A DNA stretch of 64,000 nucleotides from Sphingomonas rosea (GCF_039538065.1 NZ_BAABBR010000001.1:2456501-2520500); one strand, 5' to 3'; positions 1 through 8,367 are shown, counted from the stretch's first letter. The notes: a model not told the origin generated them from the sequence alone. Program-made: numbers and translations.

Positions 1-37
1 TTCCCGCGTCAAGGGCCGGCGGCCTGGCGCCAATGCG

Positions 38-72
38 TAAAAGGGACCGCCGCTTGGCTGCGACGGTCCCTT
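38..72 (-). terminator. Rho-independent terminator of the small transcript
   Basis: A perfect 9-bp stem (AAGGGACCG at 41-49 and its complement at 64-72) surrounds a 14-nt loop. Read on the minus strand the stem is followed by TTTT, as expected of an intrinsic terminator. It lies about 55 bp downstream of the 18-codon ORF that ends at 126. Confidence 0.6.
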
Positions 73-125
73 CGACATGGTCAGCGGCCGGAGAGCTCCA
101 GCCCGGGAGACCATTGGCGGGGTGT

Positions 126-182
126 TTAGACCCGCGGCTCCCGAACGAACTTCACCGATCCTCTAGCTGAACCATGAGACAT
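126..182 (-). CDS. 18-residue small protein or leader peptide with extended Shine-Dalgarno
   Basis: On the minus strand an ATG at 182 opens a 19-codon frame, MSHGSARGSVKFVREPRV, ending in TAA at 126. Immediately upstream lies GAAAGGAGGTGATCC (184-198 reversed), complementary to essentially the whole 3' tail of 16S rRNA, far more than a normal ribosome binding site. A possible promoter (219-247) and a terminator (38-72) frame a transcript of about 175 nt, so the frame may be the sole coding part of a small dual-function RNA. The peptide is basic, with no signal peptide or membrane segment. No function is known to me; it could be a translated leader, a true small protein, or an RNA whose purpose is to bind ribosomes. 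Confidence 0.45.
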   Translation of the reverse strand: MSHGSARGSVKFVREPRV

Positions 183-218
183 CGGATCACCTCCTTTCGC
201 TGTGTTGTTGGCACCTGC

Positions 219-247
219 AGAATGCGCGAACGGAGGGTTCGTTCAAG
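219..247 (-). promoter_or_regulatory. Possible sigma-70 promoter of the 18-codon ORF
   Basis: Read on the minus strand, CTTGAA (247-242) and CATTCT (224-219) are separated by 17 bp, a passable vegetative promoter. Predicted start is near 212, giving a leader of about 30 nt before the extended Shine-Dalgarno. Confidence 0.35.
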
Positions 248-261
248 TCTTGTAATGATCC

Positions 262-678
262 TTATTGTCGGCAATCTTCGATGCTTCGCGCCGGCTCCGG
301 GCCCGAGCGCAGGACGAGTGGCAACGTCCCCTTCGCATCCACCCACAAACGCCCGCGGCTGAAGGCGATTGCGTCGAGCAGGGGATCACTGGCGAGCACC
401 ATGTTGCCGACCGGAAGCAGCCGGTCACTGCCGGTCGTGGCGATTCGAATCGGTTGCGCCGGGACCGCGCCGGTGCGTGAGAAACTCACCCGCCGCGTGG
501 CGCGGATGCAGCGCACCGAAAATTGCGGTCCGCGCGAATCGGAAAAGATCGCTTCGCTTGCCTCGGGCGTTGCGCGCCACGACCAGACGCCGGCGGTGAT
601 CGGCCGCGTCCGCCAGTCGGCGGGAATGGCGGGATCGACGGCGGCGACCTGCACCGCCGCGAGCATCATCAGCAGCAT
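262..678 (-). CDS. Small secreted protein of unknown function
   Basis: A 138-residue protein with a short hydrophobic, alanine-rich N-terminus (about 1-14) that looks like a signal peptide, followed by a mainly beta-type mature part with two cysteines (Cys57 near the middle, another close to the C-terminus) that could pair in the periplasm. I recognise no family. It begins at ATG 678, seven bases after the phaR stop codon, so it is probably co-transcribed with phaR, although nothing in it suggests a role in polyhydroxyalkanoate metabolism. Confidence 0.6.
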   Translation of the reverse strand: MLLMMLAAVQVAAVDPAIPADWRTRPITAGVWSWRATPEASEAIFSDSRGPQFSVRCIRATRRVSFSRTGAVPAQPIRIATTGSDRLLPVGNMVLASDPLLDAIAFSRGRLWVDAKGTLPLVLRSGPEPARSIEDCRQ

Positions 679-684
679 AACCGG

Positions 685-1224
685 TCAGCGCGCCAGCTTG
701 TCGACCTTGGCGCGCAGCGCGTCGAGCTCGGCCTTGAGGTTGGCGACGTCGTCGCCGCCACCGCCTTGCGGCGCCGCGGGCTTGTCGGCGGGCTTGGCGA
801 TGCCGCTCATCGCCTTGGCGCTCTGTTCGAACAACGCCATCTGCCGCTTGGCGAGATCGGTGAAGAGGTTGCTCCCGAACGCGTCCTTGAACGCGCCCTG
901 GCTCTTGGAAAAGCTCTGCATCGCGGCATCGAGATAGGATGGGACCATGGTCTGCATCGAATTGCCGTAGAGCGCGATGAGCTGGCGAAGGAAGCTCGCG
1001 GGAAGCATGGTTGCGCCGCCCCGTGCCTCTTCCTCGACGATGATCTGGGTCAGCGCCTGGTGGGTGATGTCCTCGCCGGTCTTGGCGTCGACCACGACGA
1101 AATCGCGGCCCTCGCGGATCATCTGCGCCAGCCGGTCGAGCGTGACGTAGGTCGAGCTCTCGGTGTCGTAGAGACGCCGGTTCGCATATTTCTTGATCGT
1201 GATCTTGTGGGAAGCGGCGTTCAT
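685..1224 (-). CDS. phaR: Polyhydroxyalkanoate synthesis repressor PhaR
   Basis: A 179-residue DNA-binding regulator that in this family represses phasin and PHA synthesis genes and is released on binding PHA granules. The N-terminal PHB accumulation regulatory domain is clear (ITIKKYANRRLYDTESSTYV, then the VVVDAKTGEDIT stretch, residues about 7-60). The middle holds the second family domain, and the C-terminus ends in a short helical, probably coiled, segment after a glycine/proline linker. ATG 1224 is chosen because GAGGA precedes it and the conserved domain starts seven residues later; a longer frame to 1416 would run through the divergent neighbour. It faces a PhaC-like hydrolase that starts only 17 bases away. 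Confidence 0.93.
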   Translation of the reverse strand: MNAASHKITIKKYANRRLYDTESSTYVTLDRLAQMIREGRDFVVVDAKTGEDITHQALTQIIVEEEARGGATMLPASFLRQLIALYGNSMQTMVPSYLDAAMQSFSKSQGAFKDAFGSNLFTDLAKRQMALFEQSAKAMSGIAKPADKPAAPQGGGGDDVANLKAELDALRAKVDKLAR

Positions 1225-1241
1225 CGTCAGTCCTCGGCAGG

Positions 1242-2273
1242 GTGAGGAAGGACCTAGCACCGCCGTTTGCCGCACCGCAACAAAACCGCGGGCCAAGGCC
1301 GCTGCCCCTGTTCCTCGAACATCTGCGACAGGCGGCGTTGCGAAACCCTGAACTGGCGGCGAAGGCGCTCGAGGGCTTGCGCCGCTACCAGTCGGCCGAA
1401 CCGGCGTCGCCTCCACCCGAGCGTCCGGTCGTCGCCGACGTCGCCGGCACCATGCTGCGCGACTGCGGCGGATCGGGACCGACGGTGGTGCTGGTCCCTT
1501 CGCTGATCAATCCGCCGACGATTCTCGACCTCGAATCCTCGCGATCGCTCGCGCAAGCGCTGACCGGGGGAAATAGCGTGCTGCTGCTCGATTGGGGCGC
1601 GGCGCGGGCGCGGGCCGGGCTCGACCTGACCGGGCACGTCGAGGAACGGCTGCGACCGCTGCTCGGCGCGGTCGGGCCGGCGGTGCTGGTCGGCTATTGT
1701 CTCGGCGGGACGCTCGCGCTGGCGGCGGCGGCGCGCGAGCCGGCGGTGCGGGCGGTCGCGACGCTCGCCTCGCCGTGGCGCTTCGAGGTCTATCCGGCGA
1801 GCGCCCGGCAAGCCCTGACCGAGCTCTGGCGCTCCAGCCGCCCGGTCGCCGAGCGACTGGGGTTCCTGCCGATGGAGGTGCTTCAGGCGGCCTTCTGGCA
1901 GATCGATCCCGAGCGGATCGTGGCCAAGTTCGCGCATTTCGCCGACCTCGCGTCCGGAAGTCCCGAGGCGCGGGCCTTTGTCGGCATCGAGGATTGGGCC
2001 AATGCCGGCGAGCCGCTCCCCCTCCCGGCCGCGGCGCAGATGGTCGAGCAGTTGTTCGGTGCCGGCGCCGAGGGCCTCGGCCCCCTCCCCGACTGCGCGA
2101 TGCTGCACGTGACCGCCAGCGACGACCGCATCGTGCCGGCCGCGACCGCCGCGCCCGGGCCCAGCATCGCCGCGCAGGCGGGTCATGTCGGGATGGTCGT
2201 CGGGCGCCGCGCGGGCGACTTGTTGCACCGCCCGTTGCGGACATGGCTTGAAGGCCTCGCCCCGCGCGGCTAG
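1242..2273 (+). CDS. PhaC-like alpha/beta hydrolase
   Basis: A 343-residue alpha/beta-hydrolase with PHA-synthase features. The nucleophile elbow is GYCLGG with cysteine (Cys153) in place of the usual serine, as in PhaC enzymes. The segment [13 protein letters not shown] (about 85-97) matches the conserved PhaC core, and Asp295 (SDDRIVP) and His315 (AGHVG) can complete the triad. It is much shorter than class I PhaC (about 590) and close to class III subunits (about 355). Adjacency to phaR supports a role in PHA polymerisation or turnover. The start is GTG 1242, 17 bp from the divergent phaR start; no in-frame ATG lies before the conserved core. It could be a PHA depolymerase or thioesterase instead. 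Confidence 0.75.
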   Translation: MRKDLAPPFAAPQQNRGPRPLPLFLEHLRQAALRNPELAAKALEGLRRYQSAEPASPPPERPVVADVAGTMLRDCGGSGPTVVLVPSLINPPTILDLESSRSLAQALTGGNSVLLLDWGAARARAGLDLTGHVEERLRPLLGAVGPAVLVGYCLGGTLALAAAAREPAVRAVATLASPWRFEVYPASARQALTELWRSSRPVAERLGFLPMEVLQAAFWQIDPERIVAKFAHFADLASGSPEARAFVGIEDWANAGEPLPLPAAAQMVEQLFGAGAEGLGPLPDCAMLHVTASDDRIVPAATAAPGPSIAAQAGHVGMVVGRRAGDLLHRPLRTWLEGLAPRG

Positions 2274-2287
2274 GGCGACAGCACCAG

Positions 2288-2364
<77 letters not shown>

Positions 2365-2454
2365 CTCCTGTATTGAAGTAAGAACGCCATCACGCGCGCC
2401 GGCGCTAAGGAATACGGCGTGTTCGAGCGCACGCTTGTTTCCTCGAACGAGGAC

Positions 2455-2470
2455 TGTCTCGGAGGAGACA
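2455..2470. terminator. Short hairpin downstream of the ArsR-type gene
   Basis: TGTCTC-GGAG-GAGACA forms a 6-bp stem just beyond the stop codon of the regulator at 2485. A second inverted repeat, GTTCGAG at 2421-2427 with CTCGAAC at 2442-2448, follows in the minus direction. Neither has a T-run, so termination is only plausible. Confidence 0.3.
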
Positions 2471-2484
2471 ATCGCCTAGACACT

Positions 2485-3078
2485 CTAGCTTTCTCCTTGG
2501 CGCCTTTTCCCCTTGGGATCGATCGGAGACATCATGAAGGCGACGCTGACGAGCCGATCACGCCCAGCGGATCTTGGCTGACTGGTAAGTTCGCTCAACC
2601 GCAGTAAAAGCGCGTTCACTTCCTGAATGTCTTGCGGTGCCAGCCAGCCCTTATTTCGTGATGCCCAAAGCTCGCGTCTGGTGCCCGCGACCACGGCGCT
2701 GCCGCTTTCAACAGCCGTCTCGAAGTCGCGGCCGGCCACATGCAACAACCCCTTCACGAACTCCTTCAAAGCAGCACCGTTTCCGTCCGGGCTCAGGTCG
2801 TAGACCAGCCGAAGAGGAGTTTTGCCTTCCCCGACAAGCGCAAAAAGCCGTCCTCCGTCCCGCCTGATTTCCCTGATCAATCCGCCTTGGGCCAATGATC
2901 GCAGGTGATAATAAAGACCATCTGCGGGGCGGCCGAGGTGTTCGGCCAAGCTCGATACATCAGCCTCTCCCCCGAGCGCGGCAAGCGTGTCGACGATCTC
3001 CTGTCTTACCGGCGAGCTCAACAGCCGAATTTGGACGCGGTCCCTGATCAAGCGCGGATTGTGATCACTCACGAGCAT
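2485..3078 (-). CDS. ArsR-family winged-helix transcriptional regulator
   Basis: A 197-residue protein with an N-terminal winged helix (about 15-80): SSPVRQEIVDTLAALGGEA, the recognition helix region VSSLAEHLGRPADGLYYHLR, and a wing ending in a GRLFALV strand. No metal-binding cysteine pair is visible, so it is probably not a metal sensor. The C-terminal 110 residues are helical and may bind a ligand or dimerise. ATG 3078 is preferred over an in-frame GTG six bases upstream. It is divergent from an S41-type peptidase gene, and a perfect 9-bp inverted repeat (3087-3113) sits directly upstream of its start, suggesting autoregulation and control of the peptidase. Confidence 0.85.
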   Translation of the reverse strand: MLVSDHNPRLIRDRVQIRLLSSPVRQEIVDTLAALGGEADVSSLAEHLGRPADGLYYHLRSLAQGGLIREIRRDGGRLFALVGEGKTPLRLVYDLSPDGNGAALKEFVKGLLHVAGRDFETAVESGSAVVAGTRRELWASRNKGWLAPQDIQEVNALLLRLSELTSQPRSAGRDRLVSVAFMMSPIDPKGKRRQGES

Positions 3079-3086
3079 GGACACCT

Positions 3087-3113
3087 GTTGAAATATGTAT
3101 CACCTATTTCAAC
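3087..3113. promoter_or_regulatory. Candidate operator of the ArsR-type regulator
   Basis: GTTGAAATA, nine bases, TATTTCAAC: a perfect dyad in an AT-rich pocket of GC-rich DNA, between the divergent regulator (start 3078) and peptidase (start 3142) genes. Its position over the regulator's 5' leader suits autorepression. Confidence 0.6.
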
Positions 3114-3141
3114 ATTCGCTGCTTTTGAAGGGTGACTGGCA

Positions 3142-4398
3142 TTGGAGTGGCTTTTCTCTACCTCTTTGTTCCTGTCACTCATCAGCCTCTCGGCGGACGG
3201 CGGCTCTCCGGGAATGACCGACCCCTCGGCGCTTCGAGCCGACCTTAGGTTCGCGCTGGAGACGATCGAGCGTCAGCACCCGGACCTGACGCATTCCGTG
3301 AAGACGTCCGAGCTAGAACGACAAGCGTTAAGGATCGATCGCCAGCTCGACCATCCCATGGGGCAAGCGGAAGCCTGGGCGAACTTGGCTGAGCTTAATC
3401 CTCTGCTGGCGGATGGCCACTTGTTCATTGGGCTGCCGGACTGGCGGGCACGGAGCGAAGAAAAAGTTGGATCGGGCGTCGGGCTGTTTCCCTTCGAGAT
3501 CAACCTCGACCGCAAAGGATATCCCGTCATTACTGCGGCGCTCGGAGGCTCGGCGTCTCCGCTCGAGGGACGTCGTATTCTCCGGATCGAGGGGCGTGAC
3601 GCACGCGCCGTTGCTCGATCGCTGATGGCACGGACGCACGGCGACACCCCAGCTTTCCGAAAAGCTCTTCTCGCGCAGCGATGGTGGCTATGGTTTGCGA
3701 CGCTCTACGGGACACCGCAGAGCTACACGCTCGTGCTCGACAGCGGCAAGCGGCCCGTCATCGCTGATGCGGCCCATTCGCTGCCCGCCATCCTGCGTCG
3801 GGACGCCAGTTTCGAGCGACTTTTCATTTGCCAGATCAATCCGGATCGGTCGGCCAAACTGACCGTGTCTTCGTTCGTGTGGGCCGACAAGGAGCGGTTC
3901 TTCAGTTTCACCCGCGATTGCTTCTCCAGGATGAAGGCGGCGGGAAGCGATCGCCTGCTGATCGATGTCAGCCAGAATGGCGGCGGCGATGACGACATGT
4001 GGAAGGACGGTATCCTCCGCTACATCGCCACGCGGCCATACAAGCAGGGCTCAACCTACACGAAGCGCGAGAAATCAGGAGAAAAGGTAACGGGCACGAT
4101 CACATCATGGACGCAGCCGGTCGAGGGGGAACCGCTACACTTTGCCGGCAAGGTTGAAGTGCTGATAGGCCCTTCGACTTACTCGTCCGCCGTGTTGTTC
4201 AGCAACGTGGTCCGGGATTACCGCTTCGGAACGCTGGTCGGAACGGGGGGAGCCGCACGAACCCGGCAGTCAGGGGGCGTGCAGAGCATCAAGCTTCCCA
4301 ATACCGGTCTCGTGCTCTCCTATCCGCGCTTTGTGCTCGACCCACCGTCGGGAAGTCAGGCCCCTATGTATCTCCAGCCTGCAGCGCCGGCGCATTGA
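3142..4398 (+). CDS. S41-family (C-terminal-processing type) peptidase, secreted
   Basis: A 418-residue protein with a signal peptide (about 1-18) and a C-terminal tail-specific-protease-like domain. Diagnostic pieces are the strand LLIDVSQNGGGDDD (about 271-284) and the nucleophile segment GPSTYSSAVLFSN, in which Ser348 is the likely catalytic serine. A PDZ is not obvious; the central region may be a degenerate one. The start is TTG 3142, forced by an in-frame TGA nine bases upstream, with GAAGGG as ribosome binding site. It should act in the periplasm. The divergent ArsR-type gene and intervening palindrome suggest it is the regulator's target. Substrate unknown; family members also include non-proteolytic and interphotoreceptor-like proteins. 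Confidence 0.75.
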   Translation: MEWLFSTSLFLSLISLSADGGSPGMTDPSALRADLRFALETIERQHPDLTHSVKTSELERQALRIDRQLDHPMGQAEAWANLAELNPLLADGHLFIGLPDWRARSEEKVGSGVGLFPFEINLDRKGYPVITAALGGSASPLEGRRILRIEGRDARAVARSLMARTHGDTPAFRKALLAQRWWLWFATLYGTPQSYTLVLDSGKRPVIADAAHSLPAILRRDASFERLFICQINPDRSAKLTVSSFVWADKERFFSFTRDCFSRMKAAGSDRLLIDVSQNGGGDDDMWKDGILRYIATRPYKQGSTYTKREKSGEKVTGTITSWTQPVEGEPLHFAGKVEVLIGPSTYSSAVLFSNVVRDYRFGTLVGTGGAARTRQSGGVQSIKLPNTGLVLSYPRFVLDPPSGSQAPMYLQPAAPAH

Positions 4399-5174
4399 TA
4401 TCGCTCGACCCGCGGCATTCAGCATCCACGATCCGACGAGGCTGCGACTGCTCCTGGCCGTCAGGAGACCGTCCGGTCCTCGCGGCTGAGGATGGAAAGA
4501 GGCCATTCGTTCAGCCGCCGGCCTTATGTCGGCTTTCGACTCATTGCGGACGTTCGCGGGTCCGCTAACTTGATGCTAGATGAGAAGAGATCAGGATCGA
4601 GCAACGAGAGAATGGCGCCTCAGCGGTCGTCGCGCTGCCACCCTGCAAGATGACCTCGCCATTTCTCTTACAGGATCTAACTAACGCCGGATTGAGCGCG
4701 AGCGTGTCCGAAGTTCTCCCTCCTGACGGTCACCTCTCTGCTGAGGCCCCCCGATCGCGGAGGCGATGCTCCTGCTTAAGGAAGAAGCGCACGGCCCACA
4801 CCTGCTTAGGCAGGAGCGGGCGCTTCGCGCCAAGCTTACGGCCAACATTCCACGCGGGACGGCCTACCTGACCGGGATCGTAGATTGCATGTCCCATGCT
4901 TCATCTCCTCAGGCCAACAGCGGCCGATAAGAAAAAGAGCGAATGGGCTTGTGATCGTGTTTAGCAGAACGGCCGCTTACGGCGAGAAGGAGACCGCCCC
5001 TCTCTACGGGTCGAATTGACAGAGCTGCCGCAACCACTGTCCCTCCGTCTCTCATTGGGATCATGAACGGCGTACTCTCGAGCAACTCCCGCAGGCCCCT
5101 GCTGCGTATCGGCGACGCAGAAGGTTTCGTTAAGATTTTGAAACCAGAATGGGCTTCCTGTTCTGGAGTTCGCA
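4399..5174. other. Gene-poor interval, possibly relict DNA
   Basis: No convincing gene was found in these 776 bases. The interval contains one weak 54-codon frame (4766-4930) and the phrases GGCTTTCGAC, GCGGACGTT (4531-4553) and AACGGCCGCTTA (about 4969-4980). These recur in modified form in the other gene-poor stretches of this window (7.9-8.4, 9.1-9.5, 12.1-12.5 and 17.3 kb). It may be decayed repeat or island-boundary DNA. Confidence 0.5.
4766..4930 (+). CDS. Doubtful 54-residue ORF
   Basis: An ATG at 4766 opens a frame of 54 codons with ordinary amino-acid composition (MLLLKEEAHGPHLLRQ at the N-terminus) ending in TAA at 4930. GGAGG lies two bases before the start, which is too close to be a good ribosome binding site. 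No family is recognised. It may be the tail of a decayed gene rather than a functional one. Confidence 0.2.
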   Translation: MLLLKEEAHGPHLLRQERALRAKLTANIPRGTAYLTGIVDCMSHASSPQANSGR

Positions 5175-6647
5175 ATGCTTGTTCCCGTGTCATTGGGGAA
5201 ACTGTTCCGCCGCTTGATGCGGGACGAGGGCGGCAATGCGATGCTGCTGCTGGCCGCGGCGCTTATTCCTCTGCTCGGTCTCATCGGCTCCGGCATGGAC
5301 CTGACGCGTGGCTATCTCGTCAGATCGAAGATGCAGACTGCCTGCGACGCCGGCTCGCTTGCCGCGCGGCGTTACATGGCGGGCGGGACGCTCGATGCCG
5401 CGGCCATCGCCGAAGGGCAGAAATTCTTCAATTTCAACTTCCCCGCCGGGACGATGGATGCGGCTCCGGTCGAGCTCACTTTCGCGCCCGACGCATCCGA
5501 CGTGTCGACCGTGAACGTCACCGCCAAAACAACCGTGCCAACCACCATCATGGCCCTCTTCGGCACCGACAAGATGGCGGTATCGGTCGAGTGCAGCGCG
5601 GACCAGGACTACGTCAACAACGACATCATGCTCGTGCTCGACGTCACCGGATCGATGAATTGCACGGCGGGCACCGGCGACAGCTGTGCCTATGCCGCGA
5701 CCGAACAGAGCACGTCGCGCCTGTCGCGCGTGCGCTCCGCGACCGCGGCGCTCTACAACAGTCTCAAGGACGCGAGGGGCGTCCGGACCCGCTACGGGTT
5801 CATGCCCTATTCGATGACTGTCAACGTTGGCAGTGACCTCCAGCAGAGTTGGATCCGCGAGCCGGCGAATTACTGGCAGAAGACGGGGAACAACTGGGCG
5901 CAAAAGTCCGTCTCGCACAACAGTCTCTGGTACAAGACAACCTGGAGCGGTTGCCTCGAGGAGCGCTCGACGATCTCGCAAGGGGGTGGCGCCAGCATCC
6001 GCATCTCGTCGGACGTCGCTCAGGGCGATATCGACCAGACGGGCGTGGCAACGTCGCTCCAATGGGCTCCTTACGACCCTGACGGCACCGTCGGCGAGAC
6101 GGGCGCCTATCCGAACCTCACGACGTTCTGCCCGGCGGCGGCGCAGCGATTGTCGGAATATAACAGCCAGAACAGCTTCCAAAGCGCGGTGAATGCGAGC
6201 CTCTCGAAGGTCGGCGGCTACACCAACCATGATCTCGGCATCACGTGGGGCATGCGCTACCTCTCGTCCTCGGGCATGTTCGCGACCGACAATCCAGAGA
6301 CCTATCGCCAAGTGCCTGTCGCCAAGCACATCATCTTCCTCACCGACGGCGAGATGACGGCCGACAGCAACAATTACAGCGCGTATGGCATCCCGGCGCG
6401 GGAGACTCGGATGGTCGCCACCGGCGCGCTGGTCGACCGACACAAAGCGCGGTTCCTTAATGCCTGCAACCGGGCCCGCCAGATGGGCGCGACCATCTGG
6501 GTCATCGCCATCGACGTTGGCGCCACCGCCGACATCTCGCCCTGCGCCAGCGGCAGCGACCGGTTCTTCGTCAGCAACGGCTCCGACCTCGACCAAGTTT
6601 TCCAGCGCATCGGCAAGGGAATCGGGCGACTGAGGCTGACCCAATGA
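5175..6647 (+). CDS. TadG-like protein with von Willebrand factor A domain
   Basis: A 490-residue protein of the Tad/TadG type. After a short basic stretch, DEGGNAMLLLAAALIPLLG (about 17-35) is the prepilin-like hydrophobic helix of the Tad domain, followed by CDAGSLAARR. A von Willebrand A fold starts near 150 (IMLVLDVTGSMN), where Asp156, Thr158 and Ser160 give the metal-binding MIDAS motif; IFLTDGEMTAD is the later conserved strand. Such proteins are envelope-anchored with the A domain outside, usually partnering Flp pilus or surface adhesion systems. Its stop overlaps the next start (ATGA), so the three genes 5175-7863 form one operon. No Flp pilin, ATPase or secretin gene is in this window. 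Confidence 0.88.
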   Translation: MLVPVSLGKLFRRLMRDEGGNAMLLLAAALIPLLGLIGSGMDLTRGYLVRSKMQTACDAGSLAARRYMAGGTLDAAAIAEGQKFFNFNFPAGTMDAAPVELTFAPDASDVSTVNVTAKTTVPTTIMALFGTDKMAVSVECSADQDYVNNDIMLVLDVTGSMNCTAGTGDSCAYAATEQSTSRLSRVRSATAALYNSLKDARGVRTRYGFMPYSMTVNVGSDLQQSWIREPANYWQKTGNNWAQKSVSHNSLWYKTTWSGCLEERSTISQGGGASIRISSDVAQGDIDQTGVATSLQWAPYDPDGTVGETGAYPNLTTFCPAAAQRLSEYNSQNSFQSAVNASLSKVGGYTNHDLGITWGMRYLSSSGMFATDNPETYRQVPVAKHIIFLTDGEMTADSNNYSAYGIPARETRMVATGALVDRHKARFLNACNRARQMGATIWVIAIDVGATADISPCASGSDRFFVSNGSDLDQVFQRIGKGIGRLRLTQ

Positions 6648-7243
6648 TCGCGACCTTCCGCCGCATGCTGTGCGACGAAGGCGGCGCGAACATCGTCGAG
6701 TTCGCGTTGCTGAGCGTGCCTCTCCTGGGGATGATCCTCGGGTTCGGGGATCTCGCCTACCAGACCTACGTCAAGGCCAACCTGCAGGCGTCGTTGAACG
6801 ACATCGCTCGCACCGCTGTCGTCGAGGATCCCCGGATCGGCGGCACGGGAACGATTGAGGACCGAATCCAGGCCGCAATCAAGGATCGCATGAAGTCGCT
6901 CGTCTCGAACGGCACCTACACGTTCGACATCCAGAACTTCAAAAACTTCTCGGCGATCGACCGACCGGAATCGCTGATCACCGACAAGAACAAGAACGGC
7001 CAGTACGATGCCGGCGATTGCTGGGAAGACAGCAACCCCAACGGTCGCTTCGATACGAGCGCGGGCCGCGCCGGCCTCGGCGGAGCGGAGGATGTCGTGG
7101 TCTACAACGTCGGGCTGAGCGCGCCGCATCTCTTCCCGGTGCTCGGCTTCGTGACCTCGAACCCCAAGTACAGCGTCTCGGCGAGCGCGCTCGTCCGGAC
7201 CCAACCCTACGCTAACCAGCGGCAACCGGACGTCGTATGCTGA
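6644..7243 (+). CDS. TadE-family pseudopilin-like protein
   Basis: A 199-residue protein with a TadE-type N-terminus: DEGGANIVEFALLSVPLLGM (about 11-30) has the Gly, Glu and hydrophobic helix that TadV-like peptidases process. The soluble part carries two acidic loops, DKNKNGQYDAGD and DSNPNGRFD (about 114-135), which resemble calcium-binding EF-hand or dockerin loops. The gene overlaps its upstream neighbour by four bases and the downstream one by seven. It is probably a minor pilin or envelope component. Calcium binding is inferred from the loop pattern only. Confidence 0.85.
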   Translation: MIATFRRMLCDEGGANIVEFALLSVPLLGMILGFGDLAYQTYVKANLQASLNDIARTAVVEDPRIGGTGTIEDRIQAAIKDRMKSLVSNGTYTFDIQNFKNFSAIDRPESLITDKNKNGQYDAGDCWEDSNPNGRFDTSAGRAGLGGAEDVVVYNVGLSAPHLFPVLGFVTSNPKYSVSASALVRTQPYANQRQPDVVC

Positions 7244-7863
7244 ACCTCAATCTCAGATCGTTGCGGGCCGACCAGGGCGGCGCGGCTTTTGTCGAGTTCG
7301 CGATTGCCGCGCCCCTGTTCGTGCTGATGCTGACGGGCGGCTTCGAGCTGACCAATCTCGCGCTCACCCATCTGCGCTTGAACCGCGCCGCGGAGACTCT
7401 CGCCGACAACGCCAGCCGCATTCCGACCCAGGTCGACGAGTTCGACCTCGGGCAGGTATTCGAGGGCGTCGAGCTCCAGGGGAAGTCGATCGACCTCGAG
7501 AACAAGGGCCGGATCATCCTCTCGTCGCTCGAAGACAATGGGAAGGGCGGCAGCGCCAAGGGTCAGAAAATCGCCTGGCAGCGCTGCGACGGCAAGAAGG
7601 TCAAGGAGCCGAAGTACGGACGCGAGGGCAAGGGCGCGAGCGACAATGCGCTGAAGGACGGGGTCGGGCCGCCGGGCCGGAAGGTGTCCGCGCCCGCCGG
7701 CACCGCCGTGATGTATGCCGAGGTGGTCTACGACTACGAGCCGATCCTGTGGAAGGGCATCATCCCCTCAAAGGAAATCCGCTACGAAGCCGCCTTCAAC
7801 GTGCGCGAGCGTGACCAGTTGGGAATCACCAACAGCAAGGGCAAGCCGCCGAAAACTTGCTGA
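7237..7863 (+). CDS. TadE/TadG-family pseudopilin-like protein
   Basis: A 208-residue protein beginning with a processing-type motif, DQGGAAFVEFAIAAPLFVLM (about 12-31), the hallmark of TadE/TadF minor pilins. The rest is soluble, with a basic, glycine/lysine-rich stretch between about 95 and 155 and no catalytic motif. It overlaps the preceding gene by seven bases and ends the three-gene cluster. No clear terminator follows. It is likely to be matured and assembled with the two upstream proteins. Confidence 0.83.
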   Translation: MLNLNLRSLRADQGGAAFVEFAIAAPLFVLMLTGGFELTNLALTHLRLNRAAETLADNASRIPTQVDEFDLGQVFEGVELQGKSIDLENKGRIILSSLEDNGKGGSAKGQKIAWQRCDGKKVKEPKYGREGKGASDNALKDGVGPPGRKVSAPAGTAVMYAEVVYDYEPILWKGIIPSKEIRYEAAFNVRERDQLGITNSKGKPPKTC

Positions 7864-8367
7864 TCTGCAGGTCGGACGCGGACGTCGGAAGCACTTCGAC
7901 GCAGCTTACACGACGTCTGTTTCCAAGCATGATGTTTCTTTAGGCGGGCGAACCTGAGCCCATCTCGCGAACATCTGCTTTCAGTCGAAAGCGGACATCA
8001 GTGGGCAGCTGAATGAATGACCGCTTTCAGGCGCTCGCTCGTACGCTCTGGCCGTCCGCTATGGGCGCTGACCCGACGCACCGACGCCACATGAACAAGC
8101 GTCTGCTATCTGCCTCAGCTCACCCAGAAGCTGCCATTCCGCTTTCCACCAGTCGCCGCCATCCCTTCGGTCCCGGCTCAAGCTCGAGCCGCGTAGCTGA
8201 TCCTGGCCGTGAGCGGTCCGTCTGCTTTCCGATGGACCGCAGGCAGAAGCTGCCGAACTTCGGTCTTGCGGCGCACGGGGTAATTCTCGCACTTTTGGAT
8301 GAGGGAAGGCCGGGTCATATGGTGCTGAACGCGAACATGCCGATGAAGCGGCGACGAAGGAATGCTC
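7864..8367. other. Gene-poor interval
   Basis: About 500 bases without a supportable gene. A 120-codon frame (8013-8375, plus) has biased, low-complexity content and no recognisable domain. The interval contains CGAAAGCGGACATCAG (about 7986) and GACCGCTTTCAGG (about 8019), near-complementary phrases also found in shifted form in other gene-poor stretches here. Confidence 0.45.

Noticed and set aside
184..198. End of a 16S rRNA gene on the plus strand (GGATCACCTCCTTTC).
   Set aside because: The sequence before it does not match 16S rRNA, and the minus strand explains it as a Shine-Dalgarno before an ATG ORF.
4909..5193. A 94-codon minus-strand gene.
   Set aside because: No domain, no ribosome binding site, and it overlaps the start of the TadG-like gene.
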